The position numbers were made by a program, and so were the translations under genes. Positions 1 to 6,395 of a stretch of 9,215 nucleotides of DNA are shown here, piece after piece. Below the pieces are notes generated by a model. It made no database searches. It was not told where the DNA came from and worked only from the letters and a program-made list of their open reading frames with translations. The stretch lies in the NCBI GenBank assembly GCA_020353135.1, contig CP070688.1, forward strand, positions 4,432,912 through 4,442,126. Direction: 5' to 3'. Origin of the DNA: Chloroflexota bacterium. Lineage in GTDB: Bacteria; Chloroflexota; Anaerolineae; Promineifilales; Promineifilaceae. Positions within the stretch are counted from its first letter, which is position 1, and each line of letters begins with the position of its first letter.

Positions 1-695
1 CCGCCTGTGCCTGTGGTCGATCCCTCCGTATAGGGTATGATGCCTACGTCCAGCGTATCTGACGCGGTCTGCATAACCTCGTCCAGCGTAACGTCATTGG
101 CCGCCATCAACTCAGGCTGGACCTGAACCATCTTAATCCGGAACAGCTCGCCCCAAATGGCCACATTTGCCACGCCCGGTACGCGCAGCAGTTGCTCGCG
201 GATCTTCCAATAAGTGATCATCGACAGGTCAATTACCGAGTATTCGTCGGAGGAGATACCGATCTTCACGGTCCGGGCGGTCGACGACAGGGGCGGCATC
301 ATCAACGGCGGCGTGGCCCACTTTGGTAGCTGTGGATTGACAATGGCCAGCCGCTCTTGCACCAACTGCCGGGCTTCCATCAGGTCGGTCCCAGGCTCAA
401 AGATGAGCAGGATCGACGACAACTGGTTCACCGACTTGGAACGCATGACGTCCAGTCCAGGCATCCCGTTGAACACCTCCTCCAGGGGTACGGTGATCAG
501 AGCCTCAACTTCCACCGAGGACAGCCCGATGGCCGGAGACTGGATCTCTACCCTTGGCGGCGCGAATTCGGGGAAGACGTCAATCGACATGTTGCCGATC
601 TGGCTAATGCCAAAAATCAAGAGTACCGCGGCGATGAAAACCACCAAGTAGCGATACCTTAGGCTTGTGGCAATGACCCAGCGCATTTCGCTCAT
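1..695 (-). CDS. RND efflux transporter B, N-terminal part (partial, runs off position 1)
   Basis: Inner-membrane RND (resistance-nodulation-division) permease, proton-driven. Only the first 231 codons are in the window; the frame is open through position 1. Translation from ATG at 695 gives a short cytoplasmic N-terminus, TM1 at about residues 13-31, then the typical start of the porter domain: DVFPEFAPPRVEIQ (39-52), the LSSILLIFEPGTD segment (92-104), and RVPGVANVAIWGE (171-183). The same landmarks occur in RND A upstream, at clearly less than full identity, so the two are diverged paralogues. The start is fixed by the ATGA overlap with the adaptor gene (692-695), which suggests translational coupling; a second in-frame ATG lies three codons later. 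The TM4 proton-relay residues and the substrate site are outside the window. The HME/CzcA-like assignment rests on resemblance to RND A. Confidence 0.9.
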   Translation of the reverse strand, partial: MSEMRWVIATSLRYRYLVVFIAAVLLIFGISQIGNMSIDVFPEFAPPRVEIQSPAIGLSSVEVEALITVPLEEVFNGMPGLDVMRSKSVNQLSSILLIFEPGTDLMEARQLVQERLAIVNPQLPKWATPPLMMPPLSSTARTVKIGISSDEYSVIDLSMITYWKIREQLLRVPGVANVAIWGELFRIKMVQVQPELMAANDVTLDEVMQTASDTLDVGIIPYTEGSTTGTG

Positions 696-1141
696 TTGCC
701 AACTCCGGTATCGGTGCCGTACAACATCTGCGCGCCGACCGTCACGACTTCGGTGCCAACTGGGGGACCATCCTCCAAAATCGCCAAACCACCGTCAATA
801 TACTCCACCGTAATGGGGTGTCGCACGAAGGTAAGGGAGCCGGGGCCGGGATTCCTGACATAGGCCCATGTCTCGCCGTGTAGACCGTAAATCACGGCCG
901 AGTAAGGGACGACCATTTTCATGGCGCCGTCCATCTCTTCCTCGCGCGTTGGTTCCGATTGGATGCCGAGTCGCTCGGCCGCTTTTTCTGTCAAAGTCAC
1001 CAGGTTGAACTCTGATCCCTCTATTTCTTCCACGTGAGCGGGCTCGATCTTATCTGGACCTTCGTCAGCGCCGCACGCTGCAAGTTGTAGAACAACAACT
1101 AGAAAGACGACGATCACCAGCAGGCGTTTAAGGTGCTGCAT
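692..1141 (-). CDS. Minimal RND adaptor-like lipoprotein (membrane-proximal domain only)
   Basis: 149 aa. Residues 1-22 form a hydrophobic signal peptide ending in a lipobox (LAAC, Cys23), so the mature protein should be lipid-anchored on the outer face of the cytoplasmic membrane. Residues 47-64 (LVTLTEKAAERLGIQSEP) and 77-147 (VVPYSAVIYG, TWAYVRNP, FVRHPITVEYIDGG, DGPPVGTEVVTVGAQMLYGT) match the membrane-proximal end of CusB/AcrA-type periplasmic adaptors as I know that family. The lipoyl/barrel-sandwich domain, alpha-helical hairpin and most of the beta-barrel, normally making a protein of 350-450 aa, are absent. The gene is intact: an AGGAGG (1154-1149) lies 7 nt before ATG, the frame is uninterrupted, and the stop overlaps the RND B start (ATGA). 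It lies 65 bp after RND A. Inferred role: a docking or gating subunit for the flanking RND proteins in a cell without an outer membrane. Confidence 0.82.
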   Translation of the reverse strand: MQHLKRLLVIVVFLVVVLQLAACGADEGPDKIEPAHVEEIEGSEFNLVTLTEKAAERLGIQSEPTREEEMDGAMKMVVPYSAVIYGLHGETWAYVRNPGPGSLTFVRHPITVEYIDGGLAILEDGPPVGTEVVTVGAQMLYGTDTGVGK

Positions 1142-1196
1142 TTGAAAACCTCCTAAACCATTGACTCACCAGAGAAACCACCATTTGCGTACAAGC

Positions 1197-1211
1197 TTTA
1201 GCAGAGCTAAA
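1197..1211 (-). other. Short hairpin over the RND A stop codon
   Basis: A perfect 6-bp inverted repeat, TTTAGC and GCTAAA, with a 3-nt loop overlaps the TAG stop (1209-1207) of RND A. It is AT-rich and lacks a following U-run on the minus strand, so it is not a convincing terminator. It could weakly affect ribosome release or mRNA processing between RND A and the adaptor gene, or be chance. Confidence 0.25.
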
Positions 1212-4200
1212 CTGCCTCGGCCGTCGGCGTCGCTTCAGTCAACGAAGTATCTACGGCCGGTAAAGTGCTAGGCCAGCGCAAATACAGGGCTGGCACGATG
1301 AAAAGGTTGAGTAGAGTCGACGTAATCAATCCACCCACCATTACTGCCGCCAATGGGCTCAGCATCTCGTTGCCAGCGATGCCGCCGCCAATCAGCATAG
1401 GCAAAAGAGCCACGACTGTGGCCAGGGCGGTCATCAAAATCGGCGCCACTCGATCTGCTGCCCCGCGCACTACCAGTTCCGGCTCTACGGAATCCCCTTC
1501 CTCATGGGCGAGGCGCTGAATGTGATTGACCATCACCAGGCCGCTGCGCACCGCGATGGCTAATACGGTCAGCAGGCCAAACAACGAGCCAATTGACAGT
1601 ACGCCGCCGGCTATGACCGCCGCCAAGAGACCGCCAACCAAGGCCACAGGCGAGGTCAGAAAGATCGCTAGCGCAAGACGCCAACCGCCTATCCCGGCCT
1701 GTATGACCAAGAAAATTCCGATCAAAGCGGCGACCGCAATGGCTATCAGGCGCTGCTGGTTTGCTTGCAGCCCTTGGGCATCGCTCAATACTTCCATGTG
1801 GTACTCAAATGGGACCGGCATTTGCTGGATGCTGCTTTCGATATCGGCCTTGACTGCATCGATGCTGCGGCCGCTAACGTCAGCCCCCACATCGACGAAT
1901 CGCGAAACGGCGTCACGTTCGATGACTGTCGCCGCAGGCGCTATACGCACATCGGCCAACTCGCCTAAAGGTACCTGGCTGCCATCGGGCGTATCGATCA
2001 GGAGCTGGTCGATATTCGTCATGCTACTGCGCAATTCGGGCTGGCCCCAGACCAACACGTCAAACACCTTCTGTTCCTCGTAGAGGTTGCCAACGTGAAT
2101 GCCCGACAACAAGGTCGTCGCCTGCCGGCGAATGTCGCCCGGTTTGATTCCCCGCTGCTCGGCCGCGGCCAGGTCTACCTCGATTTCCACTTGCGGTTCC
2201 TCTGAGTAAATGCTCGCCTGCGCTCCGACGACGCCGGGCACGGCAGCCATGGCCAATTCTACATCTCCCGCCATGTCACGCAGAACTTCCAATTCGTGAC
2301 CATACAGGCGGACCACCACGTCGTTGTCTGGGCCTGTCAGCGCCGGTCCAAGCGACTCCGGCTGATAGGTCTGCACCTGGCGTTCCAGCCCCGGATAGCC
2401 GTCGACGACCTCCTGAATGGCGGCTACAGTGGCCGCATGGTCGGCTTTTGGAGCGATACTGACCCATAGATCGGCCGAGTTGATATACACGACACTATCG
2501 CCGGTAATCGCCCGTCCGACATGAGAGCCGATGTTCTGTACCCCCGGTATGGCCTGCAACTCGCCGCTGGCCTGGGCCACAATGCGGTTCATCTCTGGAC
2601 GCGATGTGCCCGGCGCGGCTTCAAACTGAATGAGCAAGTCGCGCTGCTTCAACGTGGGTAACAACGATACGTCGAGGAGTAGCAGCGAAACCACGCCAAT
2701 CACGATGAGAACCGCAGCAACAATGATCGTTACGGTGGACGAACGGACGGTTCTTGCCAAAAGCCCGCTATAGAATCCCCGCAATCCCTTTGTGATCGGC
2801 GACTCGCGTTTCAGAGATGCATTGGATAGCAGGCTCAAGCTTAAGGCCGGGGTGACGATCAGGGCCACAAGCAAAGACGCTATCATGGCCAGCGTATAGG
2901 AAACGACCAGTGGCCGAATGAGTGAGCCGGTCAGGCCAGGCAAAAAGAAGAGGGGTAGTAGCAAAAGCAGGATAATAACCAATGCGTAACCCAGCGGACT
3001 TCGCGTTTCAAGGACAGCCCCCAGGATGACTTTCGAAGCCGAAACGTCTTCCTCTTCCCGGCGTCGTTGTCGCAAGCGCTCGGCGATATTCTCTGGATCG
3101 ACGACAGCATCGTCGACGACGATTGCCAGAACGGCGGCCATCCCGGCCAACACCATGATATTGAAGGTTGCATCGGTTACATAGAGTATCATCCCGGCCG
3201 CCACCAGCGACAGCGGAATCGCCAACAGGCTGATCAGCGCCGTTCGCCATTGGAAGTAAAAGGCAAGCAGCACCAGAATGACGAGCACGCCGCCGATCAA
3301 AGCCAATAGGCCAAGATTGCCGACCGCAGAGTCAATATAGTCGGCCGGCCGGAAAACGCTGGTATCGATCTCCATACCTTGAAGGCCAGGTTGCAGATCC
3401 GCGAGCGCTTTTTCCACGCCCTGCGTTACGTCCAGGGTATTGGCTCCGGGAAACTTCTCGACGACGAGCAAGAAGCCAGGCCCGTCGTTAAGGGCGGCGT
3501 CGCCGATGAGCGGCTGGTGATCCTCTACCACCGTGGCGACGTCCCCCAGGGTCAGATTCTTATTGTTGACGACTGCCACTTTTGCCAGATCGTCAGCTGT
3601 CGTAATGGGTTGCAGATGGCGAACGCTCAGCCGTTGATTGGGCGTATCGATCCAGCCTGCCGTGCCCGGCGCCGAGGCTTCCAGGTAACTAAGGGGGGAA
3701 TACCACAGCGCTTCACCGGCCGTTTCCACCACCTGGCTCAGCGTAACTCCTTCTTGGTGCAGTTCTTCGGGATCAACCAGCACCTGCAACTGCCGCTCCC
3801 GTTGGCCCCATACGGCTACATTGGCCACGCCGGGCACGCCCAGCAACCGAGGCTGGATAATCCAGCGGGCCAGCACCCCCATCTCAATGGGCGAGAGTTC
3901 ATCCGACGAAAGCCCGGCCATCAAGACCCGATTGGCCGACGACACCGGCTGCAGCATGAGTGGCGGCTTGGAGACGTTCGGCAAGGCGTAGGCCTCCGTC
4001 AGGCGCTCCTGTACCATTTGCCGGGCTCGGATGGGATCGGTGCCGGGTTCGAAGACCAGCAGGATGGACGACAGCCCGGCGACCGACTTGGAGTAAATCT
4101 GGTCCAGCCAGGCCACTCCGTTGAGCAGGTCAGCCTCCATCGGCACGGTGAGCATCGCTTCGATCTCTTCGGCCGACAGCCCCAACGCCTCGGTCTGAAC

Positions 4201-4344
4201 TTCCACGTGGGGAGGGTCAATCTCGGGGTAGACAGCCACCGGCATCTGGCGAAGCTGCGCGAAACCAAAGATCAGCAGCAACAGGGCCAGAACAATCACT
4301 AGGAAGCGAAGCTTCATACTTGATTCGACTATCCACCGGATCAT
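1207..4344 (-). CDS. RND efflux transporter A (HME/CzcA-CusA-like), complete
   Basis: 1045 aa, the usual RND length. Predicted TM1 at 11-30, porter domain 31-340, TM2-TM6 at about 343-505, TM7 at about 536-558, second porter domain to about 860, and TM8-TM12 at about 865-1022. Recognisable signatures are YPEIDPPHVEVQ (39-50), LVFEPGTD (96-103), GVPGVANVAVWG (169-180) and TM4 IVVDDAVVDPEN (408-419). TM4 carries Asp411, Asp412, Asp416 and Glu418. Asp411 aligns with the CzcA/CusA proton-relay Asp, while the CzcA Asp six residues earlier is Val405 here. I could not align a clear counterpart of CusA's methionine triad, so copper or silver export is not supported and the substrate stays open. The start is well supported: AGGAGG at 4359-4354, 9 nt before ATG. 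First gene of the efflux operon, with a long leader from the divergent control region. Confidence 0.95.
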   Translation of the reverse strand: MIRWIVESSMKLRFLVIVLALLLLIFGFAQLRQMPVAVYPEIDPPHVEVQTEALGLSAEEIEAMLTVPMEADLLNGVAWLDQIYSKSVAGLSSILLVFEPGTDPIRARQMVQERLTEAYALPNVSKPPLMLQPVSSANRVLMAGLSSDELSPIEMGVLARWIIQPRLLGVPGVANVAVWGQRERQLQVLVDPEELHQEGVTLSQVVETAGEALWYSPLSYLEASAPGTAGWIDTPNQRLSVRHLQPITTADDLAKVAVVNNKNLTLGDVATVVEDHQPLIGDAALNDGPGFLLVVEKFPGANTLDVTQGVEKALADLQPGLQGMEIDTSVFRPADYIDSAVGNLGLLALIGGVLVILVLLAFYFQWRTALISLLAIPLSLVAAGMILYVTDATFNIMVLAGMAAVLAIVVDDAVVDPENIAERLRQRRREEEDVSASKVILGAVLETRSPLGYALVIILLLLLPLFFLPGLTGSLIRPLVVSYTLAMIASLLVALIVTPALSLSLLSNASLKRESPITKGLRGFYSGLLARTVRSSTVTIIVAAVLIVIGVVSLLLLDVSLLPTLKQRDLLIQFEAAPGTSRPEMNRIVAQASGELQAIPGVQNIGSHVGRAITGDSVVYINSADLWVSIAPKADHAATVAAIQEVVDGYPGLERQVQTYQPESLGPALTGPDNDVVVRLYGHELEVLRDMAGDVELAMAAVPGVVGAQASIYSEEPQVEIEVDLAAAEQRGIKPGDIRRQATTLLSGIHVGNLYEEQKVFDVLVWGQPELRSSMTNIDQLLIDTPDGSQVPLGELADVRIAPAATVIERDAVSRFVDVGADVSGRSIDAVKADIESSIQQMPVPFEYHMEVLSDAQGLQANQQRLIAIAVAALIGIFLVIQAGIGGWRLALAIFLTSPVALVGGLLAAVIAGGVLSIGSLFGLLTVLAIAVRSGLVMVNHIQRLAHEEGDSVEPELVVRGAADRVAPILMTALATVVALLPMLIGGGIAGNEMLSPLAAVMVGGLITSTLLNLFIVPALYLRWPSTLPAVDTSLTEATPTAEAV

Positions 4345-4601
4345 AGTTGGAGACCTCCTGGGTTCTTGGGATGAACTTGCTCTGTTATTCGATTTTCAAC
4401 GACTTCTCCGCCCGGTTCGAAGGTTGCGGATTACAACGCGCTGGCGAAATCCTTCAGTCCTGGCAGAACGACTTCAACCTCCACAATGGACGGTACTACT
4501 AACTCTACGACAAATCGATAGGTTGGTAGATAGGAAGATAGTCCCCCGCTTGGGGCAAAGGCCCACTGCGGCGCCACTATCAGTACACTGCTACAAGGGA
4601 T

Positions 4602-4623
4602 CTGTTATGTCACCATACAACAG
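4602..4623. promoter_or_regulatory. Imperfect palindrome at the predicted P1 start site
   Basis: Arms CTGTT and AACAG flank a partly symmetric centre; 7 of 11 pairs match. It would cover roughly +2 to +23 of a transcript from P1, a common place for a repressor. It also contains one copy of the TTATGTCAnCAT repeat, whose second copy (4652-4663) overlaps the P1 -35 box. Confidence 0.25.
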
Positions 4624-4631
4624 GTCGGCCC

Positions 4632-4660
4632 AGACTAACAAAAACGCCCCCTTATGTCAA
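4632..4660 (-). promoter_or_regulatory. Candidate promoter P1 for the efflux operon
   Basis: On the minus strand a perfect -35 TTGACA (4660-4655) is followed, after 17 bp, by TAGTCT (4637-4632), preceded by the TGn of an extended -10. The -10 hexamer matches consensus at only 3 of 6 positions, so the call relies on the -35, the spacing and the TG. Transcription would start near 4625 and read into RND A. Confidence 0.4.
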
Positions 4661-4661
4661 C

Positions 4662-4681
4662 ATTGTGTAATCTTGCACAAT
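4662..4681. promoter_or_regulatory. 20-bp operator-like palindrome between divergent promoters
   Basis: ATTGTGTAATCTTGCACAAT reads the same on both strands apart from one arm mismatch (4668/4675) and the central pair. The TGTG-N8-CACA spacing equals that of Crp/Fnr-family sites (TGTGA-N6-TCACA), though the inner A/T positions differ from the E. coli Crp consensus. The site abuts the P1 -35 box and is centred about 46 bp from the predicted starts of both P1 and the rightward promoter, so one dimeric regulator could act on both directions. No regulator gene is in the window. Confidence 0.45.
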
Positions 4682-4701
4682 AATAAGTACAAAACTATTT
4701 T

Positions 4702-4710
4702 TGCTATGAT
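4702..4710 (+). promoter_or_regulatory. Candidate rightward extended -10 promoter
   Basis: TGCTATGAT fits the extended -10 pattern TGnTATAAT with one mismatch. No good -35 sits 16-18 bp upstream (the region is TAATAAG), so it would rely on the TG motif or on an activator at the adjacent palindrome. It would start a transcript near 4717 with a leader of about 190 nt before the GNAT gene. Confidence 0.35.
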
Positions 4711-4717
4711 CAGGCTC

Positions 4718-4746
4718 AGGGTAACAGGAACGTTTTCCAATGTCAA
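4718..4746 (-). promoter_or_regulatory. Candidate second leftward promoter P2
   Basis: The same architecture recurs upstream of P1: TTGACA (4746-4741), 17 bp, then TACCCT (4723-4718) preceded by TGT. The -10 is again weak (3 of 6). Two copies with identical spacing in one short AT-rich stretch raise the chance that leftward transcription starts here, but neither is proven. Confidence 0.28.
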
Positions 4747-4907
4747 TACCCGATTCTCTGAGTTTCCTAAAAGATTTGATTGTATTGACCACGTCAACAC
4801 TATGAGTTGGCGAACAGAGGTGTGACGCATAAAAGATTGAGTTGCGCCAGATCGCAAGACTGCCTTAGACTACCGTACCTCTTAATGGAAAGGGTCTATT
4901 CCAATCT

Positions 4908-5441
4908 ATGCTGGATTCCACCATCATACGCCAGGCTTCGTTAGACGACGCTGCCCTCGTAGCCAGCATGGGAGCACGTACTTTCGTGGATAGCTTTGGC
5001 CAGTCCAACCGTCCTGAGGATATCGACAATTACGTCGCTTCACATTTTTCTACGGCCCAAATAGCGGCCGAATTGCAGGATCCTGTGGGAACATTTCTGC
5101 TCATGTTCGAAGACGAGGCGGCAATTGGCTATGCTAAGCTTCTGGCCGGCGAGACGCCGTCCGCGGTTCGCGGGCCGGCGCCCGTGGAGTTGGTCCGCAT
5201 CTATCTCGAACAGGACGCTATTGGCAAGGGCTATGGGTCGGAGCTGCTGCGGGCATGCCTTGATACGGCCAGCAGAGGGGGATTTGAGACCATTTGGCTG
5301 GGCGTCTGGGAGCAGAACGACCGGGCCATTCGATTTTATGAAAGGTGGGGCTTTCGCCGTGTGGGCGAGCAAACCTTCATATTGGGCAGCCAGCGACAGA
5401 CTGATTTCGTCATGGAACGGCCGGTTGATCTAGAGTCGTAA
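4908..5441 (+). CDS. GNAT-family N-acetyltransferase, PaiA-like
   Basis: 177 aa, a normal length for a single GNAT domain. These cytosolic enzymes move an acetyl group from acetyl-CoA to an amine. The order of elements is an N-terminal strand (IIRQASLDDA, 6-15), a helical region with the TFVDSFGQ segment (25-32) seen in PaiA-like proteins, motif A with the CoA pyrophosphate loop (ELVRIYLEQDAIGKGYGSEL, 94-113), and motif B (LGVWEQNDRAIRFYERWGFR, 131-150), then GEQTFILGSQRQTD (153-166). The loop has IGKGYG where most members have Q/R at the first position. The LGVWE.N..A..FY...GF pattern and the TF..G.Q...D tail favour the PaiA (spermidine/polyamine acetyltransferase) branch, but the substrate cannot be read from sequence. 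A GGAAAGGG (4887-4894) lies 13 nt before ATG, rather far, so translation may be modest. Confidence 0.9.
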   Translation: MLDSTIIRQASLDDAALVASMGARTFVDSFGQSNRPEDIDNYVASHFSTAQIAAELQDPVGTFLLMFEDEAAIGYAKLLAGETPSAVRGPAPVELVRIYLEQDAIGKGYGSELLRACLDTASRGGFETIWLGVWEQNDRAIRFYERWGFRRVGEQTFILGSQRQTDFVMERPVDLES

Positions 5442-5477
5442 GGGCCGTCAGGGGTGTGATGAGGGTGCAAGCCGCTG

Positions 5478-5483
5478 TATAAT
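5478..5483 (+). promoter_or_regulatory. Consensus -10 box upstream of the small membrane protein
   Basis: A perfect TATAAT lies 40 bp before the ATG at 5524, in the 82-bp gap after the GNAT gene. There is no good -35 at 16-18 bp and no properly spaced TGn, so it may be weak, activator-dependent or fortuitous. If active, the small gene has its own transcript in addition to readthrough from the GNAT gene. Confidence 0.35.
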
Positions 5484-5523
5484 TCTGCCTGACCAGCTTG
5501 CGAGACGATGTCGAGGTGAAGGA

Positions 5524-5745
5524 ATGAGCACGATCGTTTTGATAATTGTCGGCCTGGTAGCCGGTCTGGCTTTATTGGTAGGCATTGGTTATTTGCTGGA
5601 GCGATACGGCGTTATCGCCAAGATCAAAGAAATCTTCGCCAACATCCAGGAGCAAGTCCCTACCTTGAAGCGCTGGTTGATCACCGGCGGCATCGCCCTG
5701 GCCCTGCTGATAGGCCTGATCGGTCTACTCATCATCATCTTTTGA
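5524..5745 (+). CDS. Small two-helix membrane protein, unknown function
   Basis: 73 aa. Residues 3-25 and 51-73 are strongly hydrophobic helices joined by an amphipathic, charged linker (26-50) with Arg27, Lys33, Lys35, Lys49 and Arg50 against Glu26, Glu36 and Glu43. The net positive linker suggests, by the positive-inside rule, a hairpin with the linker in the cytoplasm. Both helices contain spaced glycines (GLVAGLALLVGIG; GGIALALLIGLIG), typical of close helix packing. The gene is well supported by a strong SD (GAGGTGA, 5513-5519) 4-6 nt before ATG and a nearby TATAAT. I recognise no family. It follows the GNAT gene on the same strand by 82 bp and ends 2 bp from the convergent HAD gene. A holin or membrane-toxin-like role is possible by shape only; nothing else supports it. 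Confidence 0.75.
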   Translation: MSTIVLIIVGLVAGLALLVGIGYLLERYGVIAKIKEIFANIQEQVPTLKRWLITGGIALALLIGLIGLLIIIF

Positions 5746-5747
5746 CA

Positions 5748-6395
5748 TCACAGGCTAAAGAAGGTCTCTTCGGTCAATCTATCAAGCCGGTCGACCACGA
5801 TGTCGGCCGACGCCAGGGCGTCGGCGCTGTTGGTCGTAGTCACGGCGACGCAGCGCATACCGGCGTTGAGGGCCGCCTGGACCCCGGCGATGGCATCCTC
5901 CACAACCACGCAGCCGTCGGCCGGCACGCCGATCTGCCGCGCTGCCTCCAGGAATACATCCGGGTCTGGTTTGCCTGGCATACCGGCGCCAGAAACAATA
6001 GCCGCAAAATAAGCGCCTAGTTTGAGCTCCCCAACCAGCGCGTCGATATTGGCCTGGGGCGCCGAAGAGGCAACTGCCTGCGGTATGTTTTGGTTCTTGA
6101 GCCGGATCAACCATTCCAAGACCCCGGGCAGCAGCTGCGCGTTACCCTTCACCGCCTGGCGGAACAAAGCTTCTTTGCGGTCGCCGATGATCTGGACTTC
6201 TTCGGCCGTGATATGCTCGTCTATTACCATCTGCAATATGCCGGTATTGTTCATGCCAAAGGTGGCCTGGAACAATTCGCGATCGAAGGGCAGGCCGCGT
6301 TCAGCCAGAACCAGTTGCCAGGACTCAAAATGAGCTTCCCCGGTATCCACCAGCACGCCATCCATATCCCATAGGACGCCTTGAATTTTATTCAT
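5748..6395 (-). CDS. HAD-superfamily hydrolase, beta-phosphoglucomutase-like (subfamily IA)
   Basis: 215 aa from ATG at 6395. All four HAD motifs are present: motif I DMDGV (Asp10 nucleophile, Asp12 acid/base), motif II Ser110-Ser111 after QAVA, motif III Lys142 in GKPDPD, and motif IV VVVEDAIAG (Glu166, Asp167) for Mg2+. The helical cap lies between motif I and motif II (about 16-85). This pattern fits sugar-phosphate phosphatases and beta-phosphoglucomutase-like enzymes; which one cannot be decided here. The frame stays open to an ATG at 6449, adding 18 residues, but that ATG has no spaced SD and the extra residues do not look like family sequence, so 6395 is preferred; AAGGCG lies 8 nt before it. 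Its start overlaps the stop of the upstream aldolase-like fragment by 8 bases. As last gene of the araB operon it probably acts on a phosphosugar of that pathway (inference). Confidence 0.9.
   Translation of the reverse strand: MNKIQGVLWDMDGVLVDTGEAHFESWQLVLAERGLPFDRELFQATFGMNNTGILQMVIDEHITAEEVQIIGDRKEALFRQAVKGNAQLLPGVLEWLIRLKNQNIPQAVASSAPQANIDALVGELKLGAYFAAIVSGAGMPGKPDPDVFLEAARQIGVPADGCVVVEDAIAGVQAALNAGMRCVAVTTTNSADALASADIVVDRLDRLTEETFFSL

Larger units (their letters stand above)
4345..4907. promoter_or_regulatory. Gene-free divergent control region between efflux operon and GNAT gene
   Basis: 563 bp with no credible gene. Open frames here (for example 4424-4825 plus and 4657-4857 minus) have no recognisable domain, no convincing SD and unusual composition. 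The stretch from about 4640 to 4840 is visibly AT-richer than the flanking genes, as expected for promoters. It holds two leftward promoter candidates (about 4632-4660 and 4718-4746), one rightward extended -10 (4702-4710), a 20-bp palindrome (4662-4681), an imperfect palindrome at 4602-4623, and a near-identical 12-bp direct repeat (4605-4616 and 4652-4663). The leftward transcript would have a leader of about 280 nt, including a small GC hairpin (CCCC/GGGG, 4544-4555). I recognise no known riboswitch. Confidence 0.6.

Noticed and set aside
214..662. Plus-strand frames of 145 and 101 codons
   Set aside because: They are antisense to RND B, whose translation shows clear RND N-terminal motifs.
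3379..4302. Long 307-codon plus-strand frame opposite RND A
   Set aside because: Antisense shadow of RND A, which has full-length RND motifs and a strong SD; the plus translation shows no family pattern.
4544..4555. CCCC/GGGG hairpin in the efflux leader
   Set aside because: A 4-bp stem without a U-run is too small to call a terminator or attenuator.
4785..4797. Inverted repeat TTGAC-CAC-GTCAA
   Set aside because: Possible operator half-sites, but it has no matching -10 at proper spacing on either strand and no second copy nearby.
4424..4825. 133-codon open frame on the plus strand in the control region
   Set aside because: No recognisable domain, no convincing SD, composition unlike the neighbouring genes, and it covers the promoter candidates and palindrome.
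4657..4857. 66-codon open frame on the minus strand with a hydrophobic C-terminal stretch
   Set aside because: No SD or family resemblance; the hydrophobic run comes from AT-rich promoter DNA read in this frame.
4842..4857. Inverted repeat TTGCG-N6-CGCAA upstream of the GNAT gene
   Set aside because: Arms are only 5 bp, there is no U-run and no promoter element close enough to give it a role; compatible with chance.
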